From: a bacterium
GTDB taxonomy: Bacteria > RBG-13-66-14
Direction of reading: 5' to 3'
NCBI GenBank assembly: GCA_026398675.1
Contig: JAPLSK010000134.1
Location: 1 to 16,828 of the forward strand
Length of the DNA: 16,828 nt
Positions 6,452 to 16,365 of this stretch are shown piece after piece; within the stretch, counting starts at the first letter, position 1, and every line of letters starts with the position of its first letter. The notes beneath the pieces are model-generated. The model was not told the origin of the DNA and ran no database searches. It was given only the letters and a program-made list of their open reading frames with translations. The position numbers and the translations under genes are program-made.

Positions 6452-7453
6452 CTAGCTGCCCGCCGCCTTCTGCATCTCCTCCAGGGCCTTGAGCGTCTCG
6501 GGGTCCAGGCCCTCCATGCCGCTGGGCATCCCGCCGCCGCCCGGCTGCATCATCGCCGCGCCCATGAACATCATCATCAGGGCGTTGGCGTCAATCTTCG
6601 TCGGCTTGGCGGAGGTGAGCTGGCTCACGTAGCCCGACTGTCCGTAATCGGACAGGACCAGGGGCTCCTCCCCGTCCTTGGTGACGATCTTGACCAGGCC
6701 GAAGAAGGGCACCTCGGGGGAGAAGTAAATCTCCGCGGTCTCGCCCTCGTAGGTGACCAACACTTTGTCGCAGGCGTAGGTCTTGCCGGCGACCTCGGCG
6801 GTGACGCCCCTGACCAGCTCGAAGGTCGGCATCACGACTTCCTCGGCCGCCTTCTCGCCGCCGTAGGACTTCTCCATCTCCTGGGCCATCTCCATGCCGG
6901 CGGCGGCCTGATCGCCGATGAGCTTGGTGAAGCTGGGGATGTCTATCTCGAAGGCCTGGCCCTCGGCCTCCACGATGAGGCGCAGGACGGTCTGGTTGAA
7001 CTCGTCGAGGCCCTTCTGGATGTCCTCATTCGTGGGCTGGCCCTTCGCTTCCACGCCCTGCGTGGCCATGGCGTCCGCCAGGAGGCCTTCCTCGGGAATC
7101 TTGGGGTCCTGGAGCCAATCCACGACATCTTTCCCGAACTGCACGTAGGCCTCTTTCTCGACCAGAACCTTTATGACGACCTTCTGGCCCTCGGCGGGCA
7201 CGGCCACTTCGATCCAGTAGCCGGGGACGCCCCCGAACTCCTCCTCACCGACCAGGGCCAGGGTGACCTCGCCCACGTCTTTGCCCGTGTAGGTGACCCA
7301 TTCGCCGAGCTCGGTGGTGAAGGTGGGGGGACCGACCGGGACGACATCGGCCTCGCCTCCCTCACCCTCCGCGGCCTTCTCCTCGCAGCCCACGAGGCCG
7401 AAGAGGAAAGCGAGGGCGATAAGGAGCATGAAAACCTTGGCGTGCTTCAACAT
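6452..7453 (-). CDS. Lipoprotein of unknown function with Met/Gly-rich C-terminus
   Basis: A 333-residue predicted lipoprotein. MLKHAKVF is followed by a hydrophobic stretch and the lipobox LVGC, with Cys23 as the lipidation site. The acidic, Glu/Gly-rich segment after Cys23 is a typical flexible tether. The body alternates beta-like stretches with a helical part around 160-200. It includes VTAEVAGKTYACDKV and FSPEVPFFGLVKI, which loosely recall LolA-like or DUF4412-like lipoproteins; this is a weak resemblance only. Near the C-terminus, LMMMFMGAAMM is followed by a GGGG-type linker and a short acidic helix. ATG 7453 has GGAGG 3 nt upstream, which is close but acceptable. An uninterrupted frame extends upstream to 8020 but overlaps the Omp85 gene and lacks a signal peptide at its start. 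The gene has its own near-consensus promoter and a strong terminator, so it is probably monocistronic. Confidence 0.85.
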   Translation of the reverse strand: MLKHAKVFMLLIALAFLFGLVGCEEKAAEGEGGEADVVPVGPPTFTTELGEWVTYTGKDVGEVTLALVGEEEFGGVPGYWIEVAVPAEGQKVVIKVLVEKEAYVQFGKDVVDWLQDPKIPEEGLLADAMATQGVEAKGQPTNEDIQKGLDEFNQTVLRLIVEAEGQAFEIDIPSFTKLIGDQAAAGMEMAQEMEKSYGGEKAAEEVVMPTFELVRGVTAEVAGKTYACDKVLVTYEGETAEIYFSPEVPFFGLVKIVTKDGEEPLVLSDYGQSGYVSQLTSAKPTKIDANALMMMFMGAAMMQPGGGGMPSGMEGLDPETLKALEEMQKAAGS

Positions 7454-7493
7454 GAACCTCCGTTTAAGCGTGAGAGTATCGCTTCGAGAAACG

Positions 7494-7522
7494 AGTATAG
7501 CGGCGCTCCGCGGGGGTGTCAA
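7494..7522 (-). promoter_or_regulatory. Near-consensus sigma70 promoter for the lipoprotein gene
   Basis: On the minus strand TTGACA (7522-7517) and TATACT (7499-7494) are separated by 17 nt. This is the strongest promoter match in the window. It starts 2 nt past the stop codon of the Omp85 gene and would give a leader of about 35 nt before ATG 7453. Confidence 0.88.
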
Positions 7523-7524
7523 CC

Positions 7525-9153
7525 TCACAGGAGGCGGTCCAGGACGAGCCGGACCTCCAGGACGCCGGAGTCCAGGCCCGAGTCCTGGCTGAGGGCGTAA
7601 ACCACCTCGAGGCCGCCCACTCCCAGGTTGACGACGAGGCCGATCCCGTAGCCGAGGGCCCGCCTCCATATCGTCCGGGTCGTGAATGGCGCGGTGGAGA
7701 TCGGTTGGTAGTAGGCGAAATCGCCGAAGGCGAACAGGCGCCCCGAATCCCCCAGCCGAAGGCGGTACTCGGCCGTGGCGAGGGCGTATGCGTCGGTGGG
7801 CATCTCGTGGGCGCGGTACCCGCGGGGCCGGGCCACGCCGCCCAGGTAGAAGCAGTCCAGGGATGCCGGCGGCCGGACGTCGGCGATTCCCCCCTCCGCC
7901 AGGAGCGCCAGGGTGTGGGGCTCGATGGGCGTCCAGTAGCCGTCTACGCCCAGGCGGGCCTGGAGCGGCGTCTCCCGCCGCGCATCGTAGCGCCGCTGGC
8001 CGGCTCCCAGCTTGCACCACAGGTCGAGGCCGTCGGTGGGGTCGCGCGGCCGGTCGGTGTAATCCAGAAGGGCCCCCAGCCCGGCGCCCATAAACGCGCT
8101 CGACCCCACGCCCTCCTGGGAGTCGGAAGAGAACCGGGCGGCGAGGGATATCTCGAGGTGGTCTCCCAGCGGCTGGCGCAACTCGGCCTCCCCCGAGTCG
8201 GAGCGGCGGTCGGAGCGCAGAAGGCCGGTGTAGGTGAGCCCCAGGGACGCCAGAGTGCCGAAGAGGAACCGCTTGGTGTATCCCGCCCGGTAGTCGGCGT
8301 TGTCGGCGGATGTCCGCCGGTACAGCCCGGCGAGGTCGTGCCCCCCGCCGCCGAGGTTGGCGAGCTTGAACTGGAGTTCCCCGAAGAGCCCGGTCCCGTC
8401 CCCCGTCTCGCCGAGGCCCAGGGCGCCGTCGAAATACACCGTCCGCGCCGGCTCGGCCTCGAGCCGCAGGGTCGTCCCGTCGAGAGTGAGAGCGACGCGG
8501 GCGTAGTAGCCCGTCCGCTCCATGCGTCGCCGGGCCGCCTCCAGGGCGTCGGGGGTCAGGGGGTCGCCCCGCGCCAGCCCCAGGGCGGCCAGGGCGGTGA
8601 GCCGCGCGTCATCGTCCAGGCCGACGACCTCGAGGGTGTCCACGCAGGTGAGGTCGCCTTCCGACAGCTCGAGGGTCAGGCTGAGCGACCCGTCGGGCGC
8701 GCGCCTCGGCTCGACCATCTCCATGCCGGCGTTCAGGTAGCCCGCCGAGGCGTATAGGTCGCCCACGGCCCGCATGAGGCCGTTTGGCCCGTCCCTGCGC
8801 CAGCCGGTGCGCGCCGCCGCCTCGACCAGCCGCGGCTCGACGGCCAAGGCTCCGTTCACCGTCAGAGCGCCCAGGGCGGCCCGCTCGCCCCGCTCCACGG
8901 CGACCCGCAGCCGGACGCCGCCCTCGCGCCGGATGAGCTCCGGGGTGAGCCGGGCGTCCAGGTAGCCCTCCGCGGCCAGGGAGGCCGCCGCCTCCTTGAG
9001 CGCCAGATCCGCCTGCTCCTCGTCGAACTCCTCCCCCACCCGGAGCGCGGCCAGCGCGGGCAGCTCCGCGCCGTCCCCTTCCAGGCCCACCAGGGGGACC
9101 GCTCCGGCCGAGACGGCCAGGACGATCATGAGCGATGCGGTGGTATATTTCAC
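7525..9153 (-). CDS. Omp85/TamA-like outer-membrane protein (POTRA + beta-barrel)
   Basis: A 542-residue protein with a signal peptide (about 1-20), three POTRA-like segments (about 30-90, 91-168 and 169-236) and a C-terminal 16-strand-type barrel (about 240-542). The POTRA-like segments show the usual helix then 'GY' pattern: AAEGYLDA, YASAGYLNA and MERTGYYAR. The barrel carries the Omp85 loop-6 signature ARPRGYRAHE (Arg444-Gly445-Tyr446), the strongest evidence for the family. Domain number and length fit TamA or a short BamA better than full BamA (five POTRA, about 800 residues). The last residues, VRLVLDRLL, do not end in the usual aromatic residue. The start is GTG 9153 with GGGGA about 7 nt upstream. 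It lies 73 nt downstream of the DYES-repeat gene with no recognisable promoter in between. The family functions in insertion or secretion of outer-membrane or surface proteins; the client here is unknown. Confidence 0.88.
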   Translation of the reverse strand: MKYTTASLMIVLAVSAGAVPLVGLEGDGAELPALAALRVGEEFDEEQADLALKEAAASLAAEGYLDARLTPELIRREGGVRLRVAVERGERAALGALTVNGALAVEPRLVEAAARTGWRRDGPNGLMRAVGDLYASAGYLNAGMEMVEPRRAPDGSLSLTLELSEGDLTCVDTLEVVGLDDDARLTALAALGLARGDPLTPDALEAARRRMERTGYYARVALTLDGTTLRLEAEPARTVYFDGALGLGETGDGTGLFGELQFKLANLGGGGHDLAGLYRRTSADNADYRAGYTKRFLFGTLASLGLTYTGLLRSDRRSDSGEAELRQPLGDHLEISLAARFSSDSQEGVGSSAFMGAGLGALLDYTDRPRDPTDGLDLWCKLGAGQRRYDARRETPLQARLGVDGYWTPIEPHTLALLAEGGIADVRPPASLDCFYLGGVARPRGYRAHEMPTDAYALATAEYRLRLGDSGRLFAFGDFAYYQPISTAPFTTRTIWRRALGYGIGLVVNLGVGGLEVVYALSQDSGLDSGVLEVRLVLDRLL

Positions 9154-9176
9154 GGACGATTCCCCAGATTCAAGAA

Positions 9177-9200
9177 GGGGAACGGCCCACGGCGTTCCCC
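9177..9200 (-). terminator. Hairpin between DYES-repeat gene and Omp85 gene
   Basis: A perfect 8-bp inverted repeat GGGGAACG (9177-9184) / CGTTCCCC (9193-9200) with an 8-nt loop lies in the 73-nt gap. On the minus strand it is followed by TTCTTGAATC, only weakly T-rich. It may be a partial terminator or a processing signal that lowers expression of the downstream barrel gene relative to the repeat protein. Confidence 0.45.
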
Positions 9201-9226
9201 GTCAAACCGGTCCCCCGACGAAGGGA

Positions 9227-9562
9227 TCAGTGCAGGCGACCCTGCCACGGATGGCCCTCGTTCCAGCCGGCGTAGGACTCGTAGTCCACGAAGTACACCT
9301 TGAGGTCGGCCTCCGACTCGTAGTCCACGTAGTAAATGACCACGTCGGCTTCGGACTCGTAATCCACGAAATACCACAGGGCGTCCTCGCCGTCGGCGTA
9401 GCTCTCGTAGTCCACCACGTAGACGTTCAAATCGGCGTAGCTCTCGTAGTCCACGATGTAGACGTTGAGGTCGGCCTCCGATTCGTAGTCGGCCACGTAG
9501 ACGTTGCCCGCCGGGGCGGGGGCGAACATCGCCAGGGCCAGGACCGCCGGGAGCTTCTTCAC
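9227..9562 (-). CDS. Exported DYES-repeat protein (DUF6150-like)
   Basis: A 111-residue protein with a signal peptide (MKKLPAVLALAMFAPAPAG) and six tandem 13-residue repeats of consensus xVYxVDYESxADL. The repeats lie at residues 20-32, 33-45, 46-58, 62-74, 75-87 and 88-100. Repeat 3 is followed by a short GEDA insertion, repeat 4 begins LWYF, and the last ends AGW. This order (repeats, small insertion, WYF repeat, terminal AGW) is what I know from DUF6150-type proteins. From memory, members of this group are predicted to form a small all-beta, topologically knotted fold. The start is GTG 9562 with GGAGG 6 nt upstream. It has its own good promoter and is followed by the Omp85 gene. No enzymatic residues are evident. 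Family similarity is strong; function is unknown. Confidence 0.85.
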   Translation of the reverse strand: MKKLPAVLALAMFAPAPAGNVYVADYESEADLNVYIVDYESYADLNVYVVDYESYADGEDALWYFVDYESEADVVIYYVDYESEADLKVYFVDYESYAGWNEGHPWQGRLH

Positions 9563-9606
9563 CGCTCACCTCCCCGTCGTGCGTTGCGGACCCGCGGCAC
9601 GTTCAA

Positions 9607-9635
9607 AGTATAGGCCGTTTCGGCGCCGATCTCAA
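9607..9635 (-). promoter_or_regulatory. sigma70-type promoter for DYES-repeat and Omp85 genes
   Basis: On the minus strand TTGAGA (9635-9630) and TATACT (9612-9607) are separated by 17 nt. It begins 3 nt past the stop codon of the broken lipoprotein gene and is about 45 nt upstream of GTG 9562. Confidence 0.83.
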
Positions 9636-9638
9636 CGT

Positions 9639-10030
9639 TCACTCGGAGTAAGGCGCCAGCGACTCCTCGCCAAAGTCCTCGTTCCCCGGGGCATACCACC
9701 GCCCCCGCCATCCGTTCCCTTCTTTCTCGTACACGGAGACGCCGTAGGTGCCCTGGTTGAATCCGGCCACGAGCCAGTCTCCGACGGGAAGCGCGCCGCC
9801 GGGAATCTGCTCCTCCCCCACGGTCCAGCGCAGCACCACGGCGCCGTTCCAGGGCTTGGCCTGAAGGAAGCCCTGGTACTCCGCCCCGTCGGGGCCTTTC
9901 CCGGTCACCTCGAACGCCGCGTCCTCGGGCCACGCGCCCAGGGTCGGCGGTTCGCCGGAGACCTCGCCGATGAACGACGCCAGAGGCGAGCCGGCGCGCG
10001 AGATGCAGATGGCGGAAACAAAGCGGCTTC
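9639..10030 (-). pseudogene. C-terminal domain of the lipoprotein, displaced by a frameshift
   Basis: This reading frame carries a plausible second domain (AAFEVTGKGPDGAEY, VVLRWTVG, then a GDWLVAGF and GTYGVSVYE run) ending at TGA 9641-9639. It has no start codon or signal of its own. It resembles the domain encoded just upstream in the other frame, where the matching parts are AFELVWTGG, GQGLFAVARV and LDIGVYRL. Both therefore look like tandem copies of one beta-rich domain. One missing base between about 10030 and 9985 would explain the split, and restoring it gives a 259-residue two-domain lipoprotein. No canonical -1 slippery heptamer is seen, so a mutation or an assembly error is more likely than programmed frameshifting. 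Confidence 0.75.
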
Positions 10031-10417
10031 GAGGCGATAGACGCCGATGTCCAGCCCCCCGGGGCCGACCCGGGCCACGGCGAAGAGGCCTTGCCCGAAG
10101 GTCATCCCCACCCCCCGGGCGTCGTGCCCCCCGCCGGTCCAGACGAGCTCGAAGGCCGCGGGATTTTCCCCGCAGCGCGTGATGGTCACCTCGGTGGAGA
10201 AGGGTGCGCCGCCGGGAGGGGTAGAGAGCGAGGAGTAGGTCACGCAGGGAGGGAAATCGGTCGCGTCCCCGAGAGGCCCGGGGAGGGGCGACGGGCCGTC
10301 GTTCGACGGAGGCGTCCCGGTCTCGTCGGGGACCGGGGCCTCCTCCCCGCCGCAACCGGCCAGGAGGGCGGCGGCGATGAGGAGCGCGATCGTCGAGAGA
10401 ACGGCGGTTTTTGGCAT
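9905..10417 (-). CDS. Lipoprotein, N-terminal part as encoded (frameshifted)
   Basis: As written this frame encodes 170 residues: a signal peptide with lipobox LAGC (Cys22), a Pro/Asp-rich tether and one small beta-rich domain up to about residue 130 (LDIGVYRLE). After that the frame turns into Arg/Ser/Pro-rich sequence (APARLWRRSSARSP), typical of reading GC-rich DNA out of frame. The true continuation lies in the neighbouring frame ending at 9639. The domain pattern (Gly-rich turn, FELVWT, GVGM, LFAVA, GVY) resembles small barrel domains found in many bacterial lipoproteins, but I cannot name a family. ATG 10417 lacks a clear ribosome binding site. A strong promoter lies about 45 nt upstream. 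Confidence 0.7.
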   Translation of the reverse strand: MPKTAVLSTIALLIAAALLAGCGGEEAPVPDETGTPPSNDGPSPLPGPLGDATDFPPCVTYSSLSTPPGGAPFSTEVTITRCGENPAAFELVWTGGGHDARGVGMTFGQGLFAVARVGPGGLDIGVYRLEAALFPPSASRAPARLWRRSSARSPANRRPWARGPRTRRSR

Positions 10418-10462
10418 CGAGCGGCGCCCACGCGCGGTTCATCCGGGCCGTAGTGAAGGGTG

Positions 10463-10491
10463 ATTATACCCGCAAGGGCCGCTCCGGGCAA
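10463..10491 (-). promoter_or_regulatory. sigma70-type promoter for the split lipoprotein gene
   Basis: On the minus strand TTGCCC (10491-10486) and a perfect TATAAT (10468-10463) are separated by 17 nt. Transcription would begin near 10456, giving a leader of about 40 nt before ATG 10417. Confidence 0.8.
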
Positions 10492-10542
10492 CGAGAGACC
10501 TCGGGGAAGGGGATACGGTGAGCGAACGCTCATTTATGGAAA

Positions 10543-10654
10543 GGGCGGCATACAGAGCTGCCGCCCTACGCCGTATCGTATTGGATGTAGGGCGGGGATT
10601 TCTATCCCCGCCGCTTTACCCCTCACCCCGGCCCTCCCCCCAGAGGGGGGAGGG
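10543..10654. repeat. Palindrome cluster downstream of uvrA
   Basis: Three perfect inverted repeats follow one another. They are GGGCGGCA (10543-10550) / TGCCGCCC (10559-10566), GGCGGGGAT (10591-10599) / ATCCCCGCC (10604-10612), and CCCTCCCCCC (10632-10641) / GGGGGGAGGG (10645-10654). The middle one, with its GATGTAGG edge, belongs to the same family as those at 14-35 and 2160-2181. They lie just past the uvrA stop and may serve as its transcript end, although no T-tract is seen. Confidence 0.8.
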
Positions 10655-10681
10655 GGTAAACAGCGGCCCCCGCCCCGGTCC

Positions 10682-13645
<2,964 letters not shown>

Positions 13646-13673
13646 ATTTTTTGTTGGGTGTGGTGGAGAGCCG

Positions 13674-13701
13674 ATTCTAATCGTTCAATAATAAATGAAA
13701 A
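13674..13701 (-). promoter_or_regulatory. Candidate uvrA promoter with possible operator
   Basis: On the minus strand TTTTCA (13701-13696) and TAGAAT (13679-13674) are separated by 16 nt, upstream of ATG 13645. The AT-rich sequence TTCA-N8-TGAA (13684-13699) overlaps the -35 region and spacer. Its position would suit a repressor such as LexA, but the sequence is not a LexA box that I recognise. Confidence 0.45.
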
Positions 13702-13907
13702 GGTCACCGGAGTCAAGGCTGGAGGGGGAAATTCCCCCCCGGAGGGTCGAACCCCCACGTGAAGTTGACGTGATGATTGAATACCCTTACGCGGGAAACT
13801 TCCCCGCGGTTCCTGAGCCCGACCGGCGTTCGCGACCGGCGGGGGCCCTTCGACGCGGACCGCGACCCGCCGGTCGTCCGGGTGACGGGGACTCTCTCGA
13901 CCCGGCC
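13702..13907. other. Divergent uvrA / LysM-FecR intergenic region
   Basis: The 315-nt gap between the two divergent starts holds their promoters at its edges. Its middle contains short inverted repeats: GGGGGAA/TTCCCCC around 13724-13738 and CGCGGG/CCCGCG at 13790-13795 and 13803-13808. I see no convincing gene here; short open frames lack ribosome binding sites and recognisable content. Confidence 0.5.
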
Positions 13908-13935
13908 TTGACCGTGGAACGGATGTTGCTATAAT
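13908..13935 (+). promoter_or_regulatory. sigma70-type promoter for the LysM-FecR protein
   Basis: TTGACC (13908-13913) and a perfect TATAAT (13930-13935) are separated by 16 nt. Transcription would begin near 13942, leaving a leader of only about 20 nt before ATG 13961. Confidence 0.8.
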
Positions 13936-13960
13936 CTCGATTGAGGTTGTATCGGAAGAG

Positions 13961-15982
13961 ATGCGTTTTCTCATTCCAGCGCTGGCGCTCTTTATCGTGA
14001 CCGCGGCCTGCGCCGAGGAAGCGGTCCTGCGCCCCGGGGAGACGCTGGAGGCGCTGGCCGAGCGCGCGATGGGCCAGGCCGGACTCTGGCGCCTGCTCCT
14101 GGCGGTGAACGAGGACCTGGCCGGTCGCGACCCCCAGGTCGGCGAGCGGCTGACGCTCCCCGGTCCCGATGTGGGGTGGGCGGAGTTGGTGGCGGGCGAC
14201 GGCAACGTCGTGGTCGGCCGGGAGCACGGCGGGTTCGAGCCGCTCCACTCCGACACCGCCGTGGCCCCCGGCGACACGGCGCGCACGGGGGAGCTCTCCA
14301 CCGCGGAGCTCTCGGTGGGCGGCGCCCGGGTCATCCTGGCCCCCTTGACGGGACTGAGCCTCGAGGGATCCGTGCGGAGCGAGGGGGCGAGCTCGACCCT
14401 GCTGGAGCTCCTCTACGGTCGGGTGAGGGCGGTGCTGGACGTTATCCTGGGCGAAGGCGGGGAGTTCCGCATCGGCGGACCCACGGCGGTGGCCCTCGTC
14501 CGCGGAACGGATTTCGAGGTCGCTTCGCCCGACCCCGGCGTGACGCAGATAGCCGTTTTCCGCGGGCGGGTACTGGTAGAACCGCACCTCGTGGGTGAAC
14601 CCGCCGGGGAGCCCTTCGGTGAACCGTTCGAGCTGGGTCCCGGCGAGGGCGCGGTCATCCGCGAACACAGCGTCGTCCGGTCGGTCCTCCCCGCCGAGCC
14701 CGTGTTGCTGCGGCCCGAGGACGGCGCGTCCCTGGTCTTCGCCGCCGACGCCCGGCGGGGCGTGGTGTTCGAGTGGGAGGCCCCCGCGGGGGCGACCCGC
14801 GTTCACGTCCAGCTCGCCTTTGATTCGGCCTGTACGCGACTCTACGAGGATCGCGAGCCGGCCGCCGGCGACGAGCTCCGCCTGGAGCTGGTTCCCGGCA
14901 CGTACTACTGGCGCGCGGCCGCCCTGGACGACAACGCGCTCTCCGGCGCGTTCTCCCCGGCGCGCTCCTTCGAGGTGGTCGTGGACGACACGCCGCCGGA
15001 CCTGGAGATAGAGGGCTGGCGGCTGGGCGGCGGCGGACGCACCCTCACCCTGTGGGGCCGGACTCTGGACGCGGCCAACCTCGTCGTCGGCGCCGGGCCG
15101 GTCCCCCTCTCCGGCGACGGCGGCTTCGAGGCCATCGTGCCCACGGGCGCCTACGACGGCTCGGTGCCCCTCGTCGTGCGCGACGCGGCGGGCAACTCCC
15201 GGGAGTACCGCCTCGTGTTCCACATCCCCGACCTGCCGGTGGGCCTGGTGGGGCCCACGGGCGGTACGGGATTGAGCACGCTCGCGTCCGCCCGCGGCCC
15301 GGAGCCCTGGTCCCTGCGCGTCGCCCTGGGGGCGGACTACTACGACCGGCTGGTCGGCTCCACCGTTCCGGAGTACACACCCCTCGAGCGCGTGGTCCAG
15401 CCCTGGCTGGCCGTCTCCCTCGGCCTCGGCGGCTGGGGGGAGCTCTCCCTCAAGGCGCCCTACGTCAACCAGATTTTTGCGGGAGGCGAGACCTTCGCCG
15501 GGATGGGCGACCTGGCGCTTGAGGGGAAGCTGGCTCCCCCCGCGCCCGGCGATTTCGCCTACGCCTTCTACGCGAGGCTCGCCCTCCCGACGGGACCGAC
15601 CTACCCCGAACGGGACGATGTCGCCCGTTACCGTCCGCCGGTGGACCTGGGTCCCGGAACCCCCGACGGCCGCGCGGCCCTGGCCGCCGGTCTGGCCCTC
15701 CAGTACGACTTCCTCAAGGGCGGGGTTCTGGGCAATGTGGGCTACGACTTCGCGGCGGGGGGCGGCCTCGAGGGCGGCATCGGCTTCGTCTGGGCCGCCA
15801 CGAGCTGGTTCACGCTCTCGGTGGAAAGCCAGTACGCTCTTTCGACGTACGAGGAGTTCTCCCTCATCCCCGGCTTCCATTTCCGCGTCGCCGACCTGGA
15901 GCTTTCCCTCACCCTGGGGGTGCCCCTCGGCGGTGACGGCGCCCTGGAAACCGGGCTGGCCGTCGTCCTGTTCGAGCTGTGA
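13961..15982 (+). CDS. LysM-FecR domain protein with C-terminal beta-barrel-like region
   Basis: A 673-residue exported protein. A signal peptide (about 1-18, ending TAACA) is followed by a LysM-like segment (about 22-68: VLRPGETLEALAERAMG then VNEDLAGRDPQVGERLTLPG). Next is a FecR domain (about 100-205: VAPGDTARTGELSTAELSVGG, GGPTAVALVRGTDFEV, VFRGRVLVEP). A fibronectin-like region (about 246-340, with YYWRAAALDDN) follows, then an Ig-like segment starting DDTPPDLEI. The last about 230 residues are rich in Gly/aromatic alternating strands (WSLRVALGADYYDRL, FAYAFYARLALPTG, FTLSVESQYALST) and resemble an outer-membrane barrel of 8-12 strands. FecR/LysM suggests peptidoglycan contact in the periplasm. 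The fusion with a barrel suggests an envelope anchor or channel; that is inference. ATG 13961 has a weak GGAAGAG immediately upstream. No sigma-factor gene is nearby, so classical FecR signalling is not supported. Confidence 0.8.
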   Translation: MRFLIPALALFIVTAACAEEAVLRPGETLEALAERAMGQAGLWRLLLAVNEDLAGRDPQVGERLTLPGPDVGWAELVAGDGNVVVGREHGGFEPLHSDTAVAPGDTARTGELSTAELSVGGARVILAPLTGLSLEGSVRSEGASSTLLELLYGRVRAVLDVILGEGGEFRIGGPTAVALVRGTDFEVASPDPGVTQIAVFRGRVLVEPHLVGEPAGEPFGEPFELGPGEGAVIREHSVVRSVLPAEPVLLRPEDGASLVFAADARRGVVFEWEAPAGATRVHVQLAFDSACTRLYEDREPAAGDELRLELVPGTYYWRAAALDDNALSGAFSPARSFEVVVDDTPPDLEIEGWRLGGGGRTLTLWGRTLDAANLVVGAGPVPLSGDGGFEAIVPTGAYDGSVPLVVRDAAGNSREYRLVFHIPDLPVGLVGPTGGTGLSTLASARGPEPWSLRVALGADYYDRLVGSTVPEYTPLERVVQPWLAVSLGLGGWGELSLKAPYVNQIFAGGETFAGMGDLALEGKLAPPAPGDFAYAFYARLALPTGPTYPERDDVARYRPPVDLGPGTPDGRAALAAGLALQYDFLKGGVLGNVGYDFAAGGGLEGGIGFVWAATSWFTLSVESQYALSTYEEFSLIPGFHFRVADLELSLTLGVPLGGDGALETGLAVVLFEL

Positions 15983-16107
15983 CCGGGGCGGCTTAGAGAT
16001 TGCCGTTGAATCCGGCTGTCGGGCGATCCCGCCAAAAGGCCGCTCGCGTGACGGTGGGCGGGTGAAGGGGGTCGGTTGATTCCCTTCGACACGCGACGGG
16101 AACGGGC

Positions 16108-16365
16108 ATGCGGGATTCGGTTTTCTTGAAAGCGGCTCTCGGCGTCGCCCTGCCGGCGGCCTCCGCGGCGGCCGACATCCGGGCCTGGACCCCCGCCGAC
16201 GGGGTGGTTCCCAACCCGGGCGGCGGCGAGGTCGTCATCCGCGAGGCCGAGCTTTCTTACCCCGACGGCGTGGGCGGCTGGTCGGCCCCCGAGCTGAACG
16301 TGTTCTACCAGATACGTTTCGGGGAAACCTGGAAGGTCACACTTTGGAAGGCGAAGGGCTCATGA
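16108..16365 (+). CDS. Small exported protein of unknown function
   Basis: An 85-residue protein with a probable signal peptide (MRDSVFLKAALGVALPAASAAA, cleavage after an AAA-type site). The mature part is about 63 residues, begins DIRAWTPADGVVPNP and contains a beta-like VFYQIRFGETWKVTLWKAKGS end. I recognise no family. Its stop overlaps the start of the next gene as ATGA, which indicates translational coupling. The upstream CGACGGGAACGGGC is at best a weak ribosome binding site. The 125-nt gap after the LysM-FecR gene contains no clear promoter or terminator, so co-transcription with it is possible. Confidence 0.6.
   Translation: MRDSVFLKAALGVALPAASAAADIRAWTPADGVVPNPGGGEVVIREAELSYPDGVGGWSAPELNVFYQIRFGETWKVTLWKAKGS

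Noticed and set aside
7454..8020. N-terminal extension of the Met-rich lipoprotein to 8020
   Set aside because: It overlaps the Omp85 barrel gene on the same strand and would bury the signal peptide and lipobox; promoter and ribosome site support ATG 7453.
9260..9510. DNA-level tandem repeat or CRISPR-like array
   Set aside because: The 39-nt periodicity is explained by the 13-residue protein repeats of the DYES-repeat gene; third-position changes show it is coding.
9985..10035. Programmed -1 frameshift in the split lipoprotein
   Set aside because: No X-XXY-YYZ slippery heptamer in the correct frame and no obvious downstream structure were found; mutation or sequencing error is simpler.
13787..15880. 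Long minus-strand open frame (697 codons) opposite the LysM-FecR gene
   Set aside because: It is an antisense artefact of GC-rich codon use. The plus-strand frame has a signal peptide and recognisable domains, and the antisense product has none.
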